A stretch of 64,000 nucleotides of DNA from DASYKS01 sp035995205 (GCA_035995205.1 DASYKS010000114.1:1-64000), one strand, 5' to 3'. Shown: positions 42,587 to 51,841, counted from the first letter of the stretch. The notes: generated by a model not told the origin, from the sequence alone. A program made the numbers and translations.

Positions 42587-43719
42587 AAACGGCCCTCCCG
42601 CTCTCGATCGCGATCGTCCTCGCGGCGTTCGGCCCGGCGATGGCCGCGGGCGAAGGGCCTGCTTGCACCCAGGCCAAGGCGATCGTCGAGGAGGTCCGGC
42701 AGATGTACGCCGAAAATCCGGTCGATCATCGGGCGGCGCTGCTCAAGCTCCAGACCGCGCGGAACCTCTGCGGCTCGCTCGGCGAGGCTTGGAAGCTGTC
42801 GTTCTGCAGTGCCACCGCTCTCGGCGACACGAACCGCGCGCGCCTCTACAAAGAGCGAGCGATCATGAACAACGTCGACGACCTCGACTGCGGAGCCGCG
42901 GTACCGTCGGCCACGGCGCCGGCCCCTCTTTCTCGGGTGCGCGAGAAGTTTGCGCTGATCGTCGGCGTCAGCGACTTCAAAGACCCGGCGATCCCCAAAC
43001 TGCGCTTCCCGGCCAAGGACGCGAAGGACTTGGCCGCGGCGCTCACCGACCCTCAGGTCGGGCGCTTCAAGACGGAGAACGTCCTCCTGCTCACGAACGG
43101 GGAGGCGACGCGGAAGAACATCAACGCGGCGCTCCAACAGTTGATCCTCCGCGCGCAGGAGGACGACCTGGTTCTGATCTTCGTGAGCAGCCACGGTTCG
43201 CCCCAGCAGGAGGGGAGCGGGTTGGGCGGCGTCGGTTACATCGTGACCTACGACGCGGGACTCGCGAACATGTGGGACGACGCCCTGGAGTATGCGGATT
43301 TTTCGCACAAAGTATCGCTGATCCGCGCCCGGCGGAAGGTTATTTTTCTTGATACTTGTTTCAGCGGCCAGATGGTTCCGAAAGGGGCCAAGGCGCTGGT
43401 CGCCGAAGGGCCCGGGGTCGACGAAGCGACGGCCAAGATGTTCCTTTCGGGCGAGGGCAGCTTCGTCATCACCTCCAGCCGCGCCACGGAGAAGTCGTAC
43501 GAGAGCGCCCGGCTGCAAAACGGCTATTTCACCTATTACCTGGTGAAGGCTCTGCGCGAGCTGCCCGAGCCGACGGTGAAAAACCTCTACGCCCGTCTCT
43601 CGCAACAGGTCGCGGACGCCGTTGCGAGCGGCGAGGGGCAACCTCAGCATCCGGAAATTCACCCCAAGAAAAGCCCGGACGACGTCAATCTGGCGGTCAT
43701 CCCGAGCCCCGCACCTTGA
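42583..43719 (+). CDS. Secreted caspase-like (C14) protease
   Basis: A 378-residue protein with a signal peptide (cleavage near PAMAAGEG). Residues 120-370 are a caspase fold: FALIVGVSDFKD opens it, His204 is in FVSSHGS and Cys259 is in FLDTCFSG, the expected catalytic pair. The N-terminal 100 residues are helical with paired Cys. Metacaspase-like enzymes usually cut after Arg/Lys; the substrate here is unknown. A secreted caspase acts in the periplasm, not in the cytoplasm as most do. Partners in the operon are the TPR protein, a two-part exported protein and a DUF4384 protein. Confidence 0.9.
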   Translation: MKTALPLSIAIVLAAFGPAMAAGEGPACTQAKAIVEEVRQMYAENPVDHRAALLKLQTARNLCGSLGEAWKLSFCSATALGDTNRARLYKERAIMNNVDDLDCGAAVPSATAPAPLSRVREKFALIVGVSDFKDPAIPKLRFPAKDAKDLAAALTDPQVGRFKTENVLLLTNGEATRKNINAALQQLILRAQEDDLVLIFVSSHGSPQQEGSGLGGVGYIVTYDAGLANMWDDALEYADFSHKVSLIRARRKVIFLDTCFSGQMVPKGAKALVAEGPGVDEATAKMFLSGEGSFVITSSRATEKSYESARLQNGYFTYYLVKALRELPEPTVKNLYARLSQQVADAVASGEGQPQHPEIHPKKSPDDVNLAVIPSPAP

Positions 43720-43737
43720 ACTATTAGGGAGAGCGTC

Positions 43738-44205
43738 ATGTCTCTGCACCCCCGATTTTCTTTCGCTTCTCTGCTCCTCGCCGCCCTCGCGGGCGCGGCT
43801 CCGGGCCTTCCCTGCGCGGCCAAAGAGGGGTTCAGCATGATCAAGACGACGGCCACCTTGCTGCGCACGAACCCGCCCGAAATCTACATCCCGGGGACGA
43901 AAATCCAGGTCAACTCGACGAGCAGCACCGCGGAAGGCAACACTGTGGTGCAGCCGCTGCGGAGCCTGCTCGAAAGCAGCCTGCTCAACAGCGAAAAACG
44001 TTTCAGCGTCGACGCCCAACATCCGCAGACCCTGATCGATACGACCGTGGTCGAAAACAGCGGCTCGGACCGCTGGGAATCCAGGAAGATGCTCAAGAGC
44101 TTCCCGGCGGGGAAAGACGACAAGGGCAAGCAGAAATACGAATCGCGAGAGGTCGATGTCAAGTTTCGGATCTTGAGCCATCGGCTGGTGGTTGCTACAA
44201 GGTGA
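43738..44205 (+). CDS. Exported protein, N-terminal part (likely split by a frameshift)
   Basis: A 155-residue frame with a signal peptide (LLLAALAGAAPGLPCAA). The mature part has NPPEIYIPGTKIQVNSTSS and EKRFSVDAQHPQTLID and stops after SHRLVVATR. One missing base at about 44190 would carry it on into the next frame as LVV-x-YKVTDQPSRRNLAA, giving one protein of about 430 residues. I regard this and the next entry as two halves of one gene. The family is not one I can name. Confidence 0.65.
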   Translation: MSLHPRFSFASLLLAALAGAAPGLPCAAKEGFSMIKTTATLLRTNPPEIYIPGTKIQVNSTSSTAEGNTVVQPLRSLLESSLLNSEKRFSVDAQHPQTLIDTTVVENSGSDRWESRKMLKSFPAGKDDKGKQKYESREVDVKFRILSHRLVVATR

Positions 44206-45032
44206 CCGATCAGCCGAGCCGGCGCAACTTGGCCGCCAATACCTGGAGCGAGGAATACAAAAAGGATTTCGAGGAGGGCAACGGCGCCCCCGATCCCGCG
44301 ACGATCGAAGGCCAACTCGTGGAGAGGATCGTCGACAAGATCGTCCGGCAGCTCGCCCCGACCAAAGAAGAGGTCGGCGTCCTGCTGCCCGAAGGGAGCC
44401 TCAAGGATCTCAACAACCTCGCCAAGAGGCGCCTCTGGGGCAACTACCTGGAAGCCATCGAGCTGCTCCCGGCCAAGCCGACCCCGAAGGACGAGTCGTA
44501 CCGCCAGTACGCTCTCGGTGTGGCGAACGAGGCCTTGGCGTACGACGCGGAGGACGTCGACGCCGCTCTGCGGTACCTCCAAGAGGCGTCCAGCCACTAC
44601 AACCAGGCGCTGTCGTCCAATCCTGAAGAGAAATATTTCGCCCGTGCGTTCGACGGTTGGGCCGCCTCCATCCAAGGCAAACGCAACATGTCGGCGCCTC
44701 TGGAACGGGTCCAGACCTCGCTGGTCAAATATCAGAAGCTGAAAGATTTTCGGGACGCCCCGCAGGCGCAGATTGCGGCTTCAGCGGCCGCCAGTAAGGG
44801 CCTTGACGGCACCCCGGTCGATCCCGATCTGCTCGACAACGCCGGCTTGATCTCGATGGTCCAGGCGGGCTTGAGCGACGACATCGTGATCAACGCGATC
44901 AAGACGACCGAGAAGACGAGCTTCGATCTCTCGCCCAAGGGGCTGATCCAACTTTCGCAAGCCAATGTCAGCGAGAAGGTCATCCAGACTCTGCAAGGGC
45001 TGACGCAGAAGAAGCCGGCGAAGAAGAAGTGA
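44202..45032 (+). CDS. Exported protein, C-terminal part (likely continuation of the frame at 43738)
   Basis: A 276-residue frame from GTG 44202 that overlaps the previous stop. It lacks a signal peptide, which supports it being a continuation. It contains IEGQLVERIVDKIVRQLAPT, YRQYALGVANEALAYDAEDV (a helical, TPR-like section) and a C-terminal SMVQAGLSDDIVINAIKT, then LSPKGLIQLSQANVSEKVI, a short motif seen at the end of other exported acidobacterial proteins. The Lys-rich end is KKPAKKK. It lies between the caspase and DUF4384 genes. Confidence 0.65.
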   Translation: MTDQPSRRNLAANTWSEEYKKDFEEGNGAPDPATIEGQLVERIVDKIVRQLAPTKEEVGVLLPEGSLKDLNNLAKRRLWGNYLEAIELLPAKPTPKDESYRQYALGVANEALAYDAEDVDAALRYLQEASSHYNQALSSNPEEKYFARAFDGWAASIQGKRNMSAPLERVQTSLVKYQKLKDFRDAPQAQIAASAAASKGLDGTPVDPDLLDNAGLISMVQAGLSDDIVINAIKTTEKTSFDLSPKGLIQLSQANVSEKVIQTLQGLTQKKPAKKK

Positions 45033-45046
45033 GAGAGGCAGCAAGA

Positions 45047-45838
45047 ATGTCGAGCACGAGCGGATCACGCGAGCTCTGCTTGGCCGCCGGCTTATTGCTT
45101 GCCGCGGCGGCGCTTGGGGCACAGGCCACGGAAGACACGAAGGAGTCACCGGGGGCCAAGATGATCTTCTTGAACCCGGCCACCGGTGGCCTCGTCTCGT
45201 CGGACCCCGGCGGGGGCGGAACGAAACCGAAACCGCCGCCGCGGTCGCGTCCACTGTCCAACAACGCCAATCCGCAGCCTAAGGCCAAGCTTCCTTGGCC
45301 GCGGGTGACGGTGACCGAGACTCCGGCGACGATCGCGGCCGCCTCGGTGAACCTCGGCCTCCGGTATTGGATCGATCTGATGGACTCCGCGGGAGATCAC
45401 CACGAGGTGACGCGCGACCGCGTCTTTCATTCCTCGGAGCGCATCCAGCTGCGTTTCCAGAGCAACATGACCGGCTATATCGCGCTCTACCAGGTCACTT
45501 CGAGCGGCAAGGTCGAGTTGCTCTTCCCCGATCCGGACCGGAAGCTCGATAACCGAATCGAGCGCGATCACCCGCGCGCCCTCCCAAAAGAGGGAGCCTG
45601 GTTTCGTTTCGATCAAACCCCTGGGACCGAGCGCCTCTTCGTCCTCTTCGCCCGCGCCACAGAAGAGCTCGACCTGCTCCTCGCCCAGCGGCTGCTCGAC
45701 CATGGCCCCAGCGCGCTACCGCCCGGGGATCAGATCGCAAGCAAAGACCTGGTCCTAGAGATGGCCCCAGACGCCACCTACGCCGTGAACCCGGCCGGCG
45801 CGCCGATCGAGCTGGAGATTGCGTTGCGGCACGAGTAG
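45047..45838 (+). CDS. Exported DUF4384-domain protein
   Basis: A 263-residue protein from ATG 45047 with a signal peptide (CLAAGLLLAAAALGAQA). After a Gly/Pro/Lys-rich linker the DUF4384 domain starts at about residue 95: LGLRYWIDLMDSAGD, RIQLRFQSNMTGYIALYQVT, GKVELLFPDPD and GTERLFVLFARATEELD. DUF4384 domains often accompany caspase and CHAT proteins and probably bind a partner in the envelope. It is the last gene of the caspase operon, 14 bp after the preceding stop. Confidence 0.87.
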   Translation: MSSTSGSRELCLAAGLLLAAAALGAQATEDTKESPGAKMIFLNPATGGLVSSDPGGGGTKPKPPPRSRPLSNNANPQPKAKLPWPRVTVTETPATIAAASVNLGLRYWIDLMDSAGDHHEVTRDRVFHSSERIQLRFQSNMTGYIALYQVTSSGKVELLFPDPDRKLDNRIERDHPRALPKEGAWFRFDQTPGTERLFVLFARATEELDLLLAQRLLDHGPSALPPGDQIASKDLVLEMAPDATYAVNPAGAPIELEIALRHE

Positions 45839-45913
45839 GTGAGAGAGACGCTTAGTCTGATCGCGAGCATACGAAGCATAGGCTGCGGTTGTAACCGTAC
45901 TTTCTCCGTACGT

Positions 45914-45940
45914 GGTATCCTCTCGTTAGAGAGAGGTACC
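45914..45940 (+). promoter_or_regulatory. Hairpin/operator at the TacAT ribosome site
   Basis: GGTA-T-CCTCTC and GAGAGG-TACC form a 10-bp stem with one bulge. The 3' arm contains GAGAGG, the ribosome site of the antitoxin (ATG 45945). It may be the palindromic operator bound by the TacA-type antitoxin or a translational control hairpin. Confidence 0.5.
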
Positions 45941-45944
45941 CCAT

Positions 45945-46235
45945 ATGTCCATTGCAGCTGATCAACGCGACGAGCGAATCGACCTTCGGGTTTCAGCCGG
46001 GCTCAAGACGTTACTCTCCCGCGCTGCGTCCTATAGCGGAATGTCGCTATCGAGTTTCCTCGTGTCTATCGCAGTCGACCGGGCTCAAGAGGTCGTCGCC
46101 GAGCACGAGACACTGACGTTGTCTCCTCGCGATTGGGAGGCCTTTCTCACGGCCCTGGACGACGACCGGCCTCGACCCGAGCTTGAAGCCGCCGTGCGCA
46201 GGTACCGCAAACGGCGCGAGCTCGATGCCGGTTGA
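45945..46235 (+). CDS. tacA: TacA-type (DUF1778) antitoxin
   Basis: A 96-residue ribbon-helix-helix protein: RDERIDLRVSAGLKTLLSRA, then SGMSLSSFLVSIAVDRAQEV, the DUF1778 pattern, and the toxin-wrapping tail LSPRDWEAFLTALDD. TacA neutralises the acetyltransferase TacT and represses the pair. The toxin frame overlaps its last 11 bases. An inverted repeat covers its ribosome site. Confidence 0.92.
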   Translation: MSIAADQRDERIDLRVSAGLKTLLSRAASYSGMSLSSFLVSIAVDRAQEVVAEHETLTLSPRDWEAFLTALDDDRPRPELEAAVRRYRKRRELDAG

Positions 46236-46746
46236 TTGGCGCATCGAGTCGCTTCAGCGAGATCACGATCGCACTCGGTTCGATTGCGGCGAGCCGGCCC
46301 TCGACGAATATCTCGCTCGCTTCGCGCGACAGAACCAAGAATCTGGGGTGACCCGCACGTTCGTCGCAGTGGATGCCACGGCGCCGGGGCGAATCTTGGG
46401 TTACTACTCTTTGGCCGTCGGCGCGATCGATCGGGCCTACCTGCCGCCGGACGCGGCCCGTCGCTTCCCCAACTTCCCTTTGCCGATCGCAAGGTTGGCG
46501 CGGCTCGCGGTCGACCGCGGCAAACAGGGCAAAGGTCTTGGTGACGATCTCCTGGTGGACGCCCTGTCCCGTTGCCTGCGCGTCGCAGAGGAAGTGGGAA
46601 TCGTCGCAGTCGTGATCGACGCCAAGCACGAGAGAGCCAAGGCTTTCTACGCACGTTACAAGTTCGACGCGCTACCTAATCTTCCTTTGACGTTGTGGCT
46701 TCCGATGCCCGCTCTTCGTAAACTATTCGAGCCTAGCGGAGATTGA
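46225..46746 (+). CDS. tacT: TacT-type GNAT acetyltransferase toxin
   Basis: A 173-residue GNAT-fold protein from ATG 46225. DCGEPALDEYLARFARQNQE at the N-terminus and GVTRTFVAVD are typical of the toxin branch. ARLAVDRGKQGKGLGDDLLV is the acetyl-CoA loop (RxxGxG/A region), and the Tyr in AFYARYKF is the usual general acid. TacT acetylates the amino group of charged tRNAs and halts translation. The motifs look intact. A palindrome follows at 46768. Confidence 0.93.
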   Translation: MPVDWRIESLQRDHDRTRFDCGEPALDEYLARFARQNQESGVTRTFVAVDATAPGRILGYYSLAVGAIDRAYLPPDAARRFPNFPLPIARLARLAVDRGKQGKGLGDDLLVDALSRCLRVAEEVGIVAVVIDAKHERAKAFYARYKFDALPNLPLTLWLPMPALRKLFEPSGD

Positions 46747-46767
46747 GACAAGGAACTTCGGGGTGTC

Positions 46768-46783
46768 ACCCGTTTAAACGGGT
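46768..46783. terminator. 16-bp palindrome between convergent genes
   Basis: ACCCGTTTAAACGGGT is a perfect palindrome followed by AAAGAGA, between the TacT stop (46746) and the convergent aldo/keto reductase stop (46845). It may form a short two-way terminator hairpin; there is no strong U-run. Confidence 0.4.
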
Positions 46784-46844
46784 AAAGAGACTATGCCGCA
46801 GTCCGATTCCGGCCGGCGGGCGCGGCTACGGTGGCGTTCCCGGC

Positions 46845-47876
46845 TCACACCGGAGGCGGATTGCGCTCGCCGAATCCGCGCTGGTGCCAGTAAGGGTAGG
46901 CGGGCGTCGTGGCGCTTGCGGCGTCGAGCCGGGCGATCTGTTCGGGCGTAAGGGTCCAGCCGATCGCTCCCAGGTTCTGCCGCAGTTGCTCCTCGTTGCG
47001 CGCGCCGAGGATGACGGTCGAGACCGTGGGGCGCGCGAGCAGCCAGTTGATCGCGATTTGGGGCACCGTCTTGCCGGTCTCGCGCGCGATTTCGTCGAGC
47101 GCGTCGACGACGCGGAAGACCTGCTCGTCGGGCACCGGAGGGCCGAGATCGAGAGATACCTGGCTCTGGAGCCGGCTGGTCTCGGGCAGCGGCTGGCCGC
47201 GGCGGATCTTGCCGGTCAGGCGGCCCCAGCCGAGGGGGCTCCAGACCACCGTTCCTACCTTCTGATCGAGGGCGAGCGGCATCAACTCCGACTCGAAGTC
47301 GCGCCCGACCAACGAGTAGTAAGCCTGATGCGCCACGTAACGGGTGAGGCCATAGCGGTCGGAGACCGCGAGCGATTTCATCAAGTGCCAGCCGGAGAAG
47401 TTTGAGCACCCGAGGTAGCGGATCTTGCCGGCGCGCACGAGGTCGTCGAGCGTCCGGAGGGCTTCTTCGACCGAGGTCGTGGCGTCGAAGCCGTGGAGTT
47501 GGTAGAGATCGAGGTAGTCGGTGCCCAAACGACGCAGGCTCGCCTCGACCGCCCGCGTCAGATAGTGGCGGGAGGAGCCGACGTCGTTCGGCCCTTGCCC
47601 CGTGCGAAACGAGCCTTTGGTCGAAAGGAGCACCTGATCGCGACGCCCCTTGATTGCCTGACCCAGGATCTCCTCCGCCCGCCCCTGCGAGTAGACGTCG
47701 GCCGAATCGAACATCGTGAGCCCCGCTTCGAGGCAGATGTCGACCAGGCGCGTAGCCTCCTCGGCGTCGCTCGCGCCCCACGATTGGAACAGCTTTCCGC
47801 CGCCGCCGAAGGTGCCGGTCCCCAACGAAAGGACGGGCACTTTGAATCCGGAGCCGCCGAGCGTTCGATAGTCCAT
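46845..47876 (-). CDS. Aldo/keto reductase
   Basis: A 343-residue TIM-barrel oxidoreductase. The catalytic tetrad is present: Asp and Tyr in FDSADVYSQGRAEEILG, Lys in LLSTKGSF and His in LYQLHGFD. YLGCSNFSGWHL and the C-terminal TVILGARNEEQLRQNL complete the family pattern and NADPH site. The substrate is not apparent. It reads toward TacT and is preceded upstream by a broken gene on the same strand. Confidence 0.94.
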   Translation of the reverse strand: MDYRTLGGSGFKVPVLSLGTGTFGGGGKLFQSWGASDAEEATRLVDICLEAGLTMFDSADVYSQGRAEEILGQAIKGRRDQVLLSTKGSFRTGQGPNDVGSSRHYLTRAVEASLRRLGTDYLDLYQLHGFDATTSVEEALRTLDDLVRAGKIRYLGCSNFSGWHLMKSLAVSDRYGLTRYVAHQAYYSLVGRDFESELMPLALDQKVGTVVWSPLGWGRLTGKIRRGQPLPETSRLQSQVSLDLGPPVPDEQVFRVVDALDEIARETGKTVPQIAINWLLARPTVSTVILGARNEEQLRQNLGAIGWTLTPEQIARLDAASATTPAYPYWHQRGFGERNPPPV

Positions 47877-47976
47877 GGGTCTTGGTCCTTATTCGTCGAG
47901 ACCCGCGGCAAACCACCGAGGCTCCGGATCCGAGTCTTATCAGACCTCGCCCGGCTTCGAAAGCGGGGAGCGAGGC

Positions 47977-48839
47977 TCACAGAGGCAGACGGCGCAGGTA
48001 GATGTCGTACTGCGATGTCTGGGCGCCGACAAAGTAGCGTGCCGGACGTTCCGTCGCGGCGCACAATACGGACCTCGCCGGCCGTCGCGGCGCCTTCGGG
48101 AACGGCGGAGCGTGGCCGCTCGAGTTGGATCGTTTCCGGTCCCGCCGTGCCGAGGCGTTGGCTGAACAGCCGGGGGAAGTACTCGGGGCCGGTGCGCCCC
48201 GTCTGCCCCCAGAACACCTGGAAGCCGCCAAGGTCGTTTCCGATCACGAGACCCAGGCCGATCCCGCTCCCCACGGTCGCCGGCCGAGTCAGGCACGATT
48301 CCGGACCGACCGGGAAAGCGTCGGCGCGCAGGCGTACTCCTCGAACCGCGCAAGAGGACGACTCGGCGCCGGTCCAGGCCAGAAGGAAAGTCCCGCCGGG
48401 CTCCGCCGCCAGTTGGGGGTATCGGTCGGCTTCGATCTCGCGCTCAGCGAAGAGCCGGCCGCCGGAGTCGAACCCGCGCAGGTGCACGACGGGGGTCTCC
48501 TGTCGCCCAGGCGACCAGCCCCTCGCCCGTCGCGGCGAAGGCGACCTGCGCCCACGGCGGCGCGCCGGGAATCTCGATCGCCGTGCCCCGGGGGACGCCG
48601 TCGCGATTGAAGCGGCGAACGCGGAGGCCGGGGCCGGACGAGGGCTGCCCTCCCGACCACCAGGAGATCAAGGTGTCGCCGTCGGCGAGCACGGCGAGCG
48701 CCGGATTGGATCGAGACTCGTCCCCGCCGTCGCGAGGAAGCGGCTTCGCCTCGCCGCGCGGGTTCCCGGCCCGATCGAAACGGCGGACGAAGACCTCTCG
48801 ATGAGTGGACGGCGGAGTACCCGAGGTCGGCAGGATCAA
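47977..48839 (-). pseudogene. Broken exported repeat protein with RRFDRAGNP-type motifs
   Basis: Three frames together give one protein. First FVRRFDRAGNPRGE and LRVRRFNRDGVPRGTAIEIP; then, after a run of five Cs (48491-48495 as G on the plus strand), VVHLRGFDSGGRLFAEREIE to VRRDGTSG; then, after a second shift near 48045, RYFVGAQTSQYDIYLRRLPL and the stop. These motifs are propeller-like repeats of secreted acidobacterial proteins. The frame extends upstream to about 48990 but shows no signal peptide, so the 5' end also seems lost. Confidence 0.65.
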
Positions 48840-49015
48840 CGTGCGGGAAGTCTTTTCTTCGGGCTGTAAGTTCCAACCCGAAACACACTGGCAGCTCCAA
48901 GAAGCTCGGGGTAACTGATCGTAATCCGACGGGATCGAAGAGCTGTGAAGTAAGGGGCGGAAAACGGTCTCCGCCCCTCAACGCGACAACCTCAGGCCAC
49001 GGCGGGTCAACTACC

Positions 49016-51841
49016 TCAATGAAGAAGTGCGTCTTCCGACTTGCGAAGCAGGTCTCCAGAGAGATCGAAGCGCCGATACATCATGTATCGCGCCCACTTG
49101 AAAGCATGTTCCTCCACCCGTTTGCGGATCTCCTCGACTTTTCGTACTTTTCCTCCGAGCGGTCCGAGGAATGCACGAGGGTCGTCGAACCAAAGAAGGA
49201 CATAGCCGCCGCTTTCCCGGGACGCATGTTCGATGATCCGAGGACCCTTGTCCGGTTTGGTGTATGCAAGCACCCGCCACGAGCCTCCTGCGACCAAGTT
49301 CGAGAGATCCGGCAACGCTCGCTTGGATTTCACTTTGACCTTCTTCTGAAGCACTGGCAGGACCGCGCCGACATCTCCCGGGGAAAGCTCGAACCGACGA
49401 TTCCTGCGCCCGAGCGATTCCACGGCGAGGGGCGCACCCGTAATACCGCCGTAATCACCCTCGTCAGAAACGAACCCGTAGAGCGATCCCCCCGCTTCGA
49501 CCCATCGAGCGACAATCGAGGAGGTCTCGGAGGAAGCTTCGAGACCGGCCATATCGCGTGCATCCAGAACCAAGAGATCGATGGATTCCAACCGGGAGGC
49601 GAGAAGCGCCCGTAGGGCTTCCAGGTTGCAGGGAAGCCGGGCTTTCGCCCGAGTTTGGGGACCGCCGCCAACCGGTCCCTCTTCACAGGGGCCGCTCAAA
49701 GGCTCCTGGGTTCGCGTAACGGAAACCGGCAATGTAGGTCCAACGAAGCCCGGAGGAAAAGATTGAGGCTGCGGTAGGGGAAGAGTAGCTTGCAGCTCGA
49801 TTCGAGCCGGGGGATTCTTTCTTCCAAACAAGCGGGCGAGGAAGCCGCCTCGCGCCTCTTCCTCTCTCTCTTCTCGATTAGCCAGCAAGAGATCGAGAAT
49901 GTCGGCGATGTCCGGATCGATGAAGAGGTCGCCCGCCAAAGTATCGGGGCGGGAGCTGAGGGCATCGAGCCGACCTCCGAGACCGAATCGGGTCTTGAAG
50001 GTAACTTTCGGAGCGATCGATGACGTCGAGCTACCGACCTCGCCGCCAATGATTTTCGGATCAAACTCCGGACTTTCCGTATCGTAGGTGGGTGGCGACA
50101 CCGGACCACCGGACAGCTCGATGACCTGATTCCATCGACTTAAACCGGGTATGTCGGTCGAGGCCGAATAGTAGTCAACCGGCATTCCCGCCGAATCTTT
50201 CGGCTGAGAGAAATCGAGCGGCATACCGACCTTGTAGTGTGTGTCGCGTCCCTCAAGGAAGCCGTGCGACGCAGGACGCGGCGCGGGAGCGTCAAGGCTC
50301 GCGGACATCGTCTGTCGAACCAGGGCTGTCCGCGTTACCTTTCCCTGATCGCCGTCCCGAACTGCGAGTTTCACCTTCTGGAGGGCGTAGCTGGGCTCCC
50401 AAATCTGGAGTTGATACTTTCCCACAGGCACCGGTTCACCCTTGTAGTCTTCAATGACCAGCTCTCCACCGCTATAGGTCGAAATGTCGAAGGCCTGTCC
50501 TGCGGCAACGTAGGTGCGGCCATATACCGGAGGCCCCGGCTTTTCCTCGTCGAAAAGATCGCATTTCTCGTCGTCCGCATACTCTTCAGGCGGAACGATT
50601 TGATTGATCTCGACATCTTTACCACCCAGCAATACGACACGAGCCGGGGCGTGAGAGAAATCCTTGTCGAGATACTGGCGCTTGACTTTCGGCGAGAAGG
50701 AGCCCTCCAACTTGCGGAACGAAAACCCGAGCTTGTCTCCATCGATCAACCCCGTTGTCAAAGGCTCCACCTTGACGATGAAGCGGCTGGTCTGCGGCTC
50801 TGTTCGAGCGACCGGCTTTCCTGTGGTTCTATCGATAATGGAGACATTCCCCAAGAGGTCGCGCGCTTCCCAGCGGGAGTTTTCGGTTCCCATCCCCTCG
50901 TATCCAGGCCGGTCGAGGCGCATCGAGTACCAACCACTGAGCAGGTTCTCGATTGTGTAGGACGTCGAATCGGTCGTCCAGGGATGCACCTTGTCCTGCT
51001 CCGCACCGATCGTCACGGTAGTGCTCCGTTCGATCGGCGGTTTCTCTTCGTCGAGCGCGGTGTCGAGCAAAATCGGGGTGAGGAAGACTCGGACGTACTC
51101 GGGCTCTTTGAGAACGAAGCGAAGCTGCCCATAGTACGGCTGCAAATAACTCTGTTCGAGAGCTACCCCGAGTCTCTCGACGATCGAGCGCAAGCAAGCG
51201 ACGGGACCGCTGCGCTGCGACGCCGCGATGATTCGACCGTCGAAACGCGAGATTAGCTTCGCATCGACTTCGATCCGCGACCCCAAGACCTGTTCGCGGC
51301 CAGAGTTATCGGTTTCATCCGTCGGTGTGTCGTCAGAATCGGCCGTCTCCGTATCGTTATCGGTTTTCTTTTTGGCCGTATTTACGGCGGTCTGCACCCC
51401 ATCCAGCAGCGTCACTTTACCCAAGATATAAACGTCCACCCGCTCCAAGAGCTCACGGCCCGCAGATTCTCCGGGATCGCTTTCCACCTCGCCCAAGCGA
51501 AGGCGCTGGCGCTCCTCGAGGAGCTTTTTTATCTCGCTTCTCTCGATGACCACGAACTGGCTCTTGCGTTTGAGAAAAGTAACGAGCATTGCTTCAACCG
51601 AAGCGCCGTAGTGTGCCTCCACCGCTTTCTTGTTGGTATCCTCGAAACTGAGAACCGTGACTCGCGGCCGACGCTGTGCGGTAAACCGATCGCTCACCTC
51701 GTAGCTCGATGCGTGAACCGGCGGAGAGGAACCAGCCGACCGCACCGCGGGAACTCGGTCCGCTTGCGCCCATGCGCTGCTCGAAGAAACAACCATTGAA
51801 AATGCCATGATAAAAATCGCGTGGGGCTGAATAGTTTTCAC
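49016..51841 (-). CDS. Secreted CsgG-like protein, partner of the CHAT protein
   Basis: A 941-residue protein with a signal peptide (IFIMAFSMVVSSSSAWAQ). Residues 58-150 resemble the CsgG/curli-assembly fold (PRVTVLSFEDTNKKAVEAHY, VVIERSEIKKLLEERQRLRL, LLERVDVYILGKVTLLDG). An acidic low-complexity insert follows near 165-185. Two Ig/beta domains fill the middle. The last 200 residues (IDLLVLDARDMAGLEASSET ... VLLWFDDPRAFLG) look like a Rossmann or glutamine-amidotransferase-like domain. GTG 51841 follows AGGAGGTCAA and overlaps the CHAT stop by four bases, so the two are coupled. Residues for pore formation cannot be judged. Confidence 0.72.
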   Translation of the reverse strand: MKTIQPHAIFIMAFSMVVSSSSAWAQADRVPAVRSAGSSPPVHASSYEVSDRFTAQRRPRVTVLSFEDTNKKAVEAHYGASVEAMLVTFLKRKSQFVVIERSEIKKLLEERQRLRLGEVESDPGESAGRELLERVDVYILGKVTLLDGVQTAVNTAKKKTDNDTETADSDDTPTDETDNSGREQVLGSRIEVDAKLISRFDGRIIAASQRSGPVACLRSIVERLGVALEQSYLQPYYGQLRFVLKEPEYVRVFLTPILLDTALDEEKPPIERSTTVTIGAEQDKVHPWTTDSTSYTIENLLSGWYSMRLDRPGYEGMGTENSRWEARDLLGNVSIIDRTTGKPVARTEPQTSRFIVKVEPLTTGLIDGDKLGFSFRKLEGSFSPKVKRQYLDKDFSHAPARVVLLGGKDVEINQIVPPEEYADDEKCDLFDEEKPGPPVYGRTYVAAGQAFDISTYSGGELVIEDYKGEPVPVGKYQLQIWEPSYALQKVKLAVRDGDQGKVTRTALVRQTMSASLDAPAPRPASHGFLEGRDTHYKVGMPLDFSQPKDSAGMPVDYYSASTDIPGLSRWNQVIELSGGPVSPPTYDTESPEFDPKIIGGEVGSSTSSIAPKVTFKTRFGLGGRLDALSSRPDTLAGDLFIDPDIADILDLLLANREEREEEARGGFLARLFGRKNPPARIELQATLPLPQPQSFPPGFVGPTLPVSVTRTQEPLSGPCEEGPVGGGPQTRAKARLPCNLEALRALLASRLESIDLLVLDARDMAGLEASSETSSIVARWVEAGGSLYGFVSDEGDYGGITGAPLAVESLGRRNRRFELSPGDVGAVLPVLQKKVKVKSKRALPDLSNLVAGGSWRVLAYTKPDKGPRIIEHASRESGGYVLLWFDDPRAFLGPLGGKVRKVEEIRKRVEEHAFKWARYMMYRRFDLSGDLLRKSEDALLH

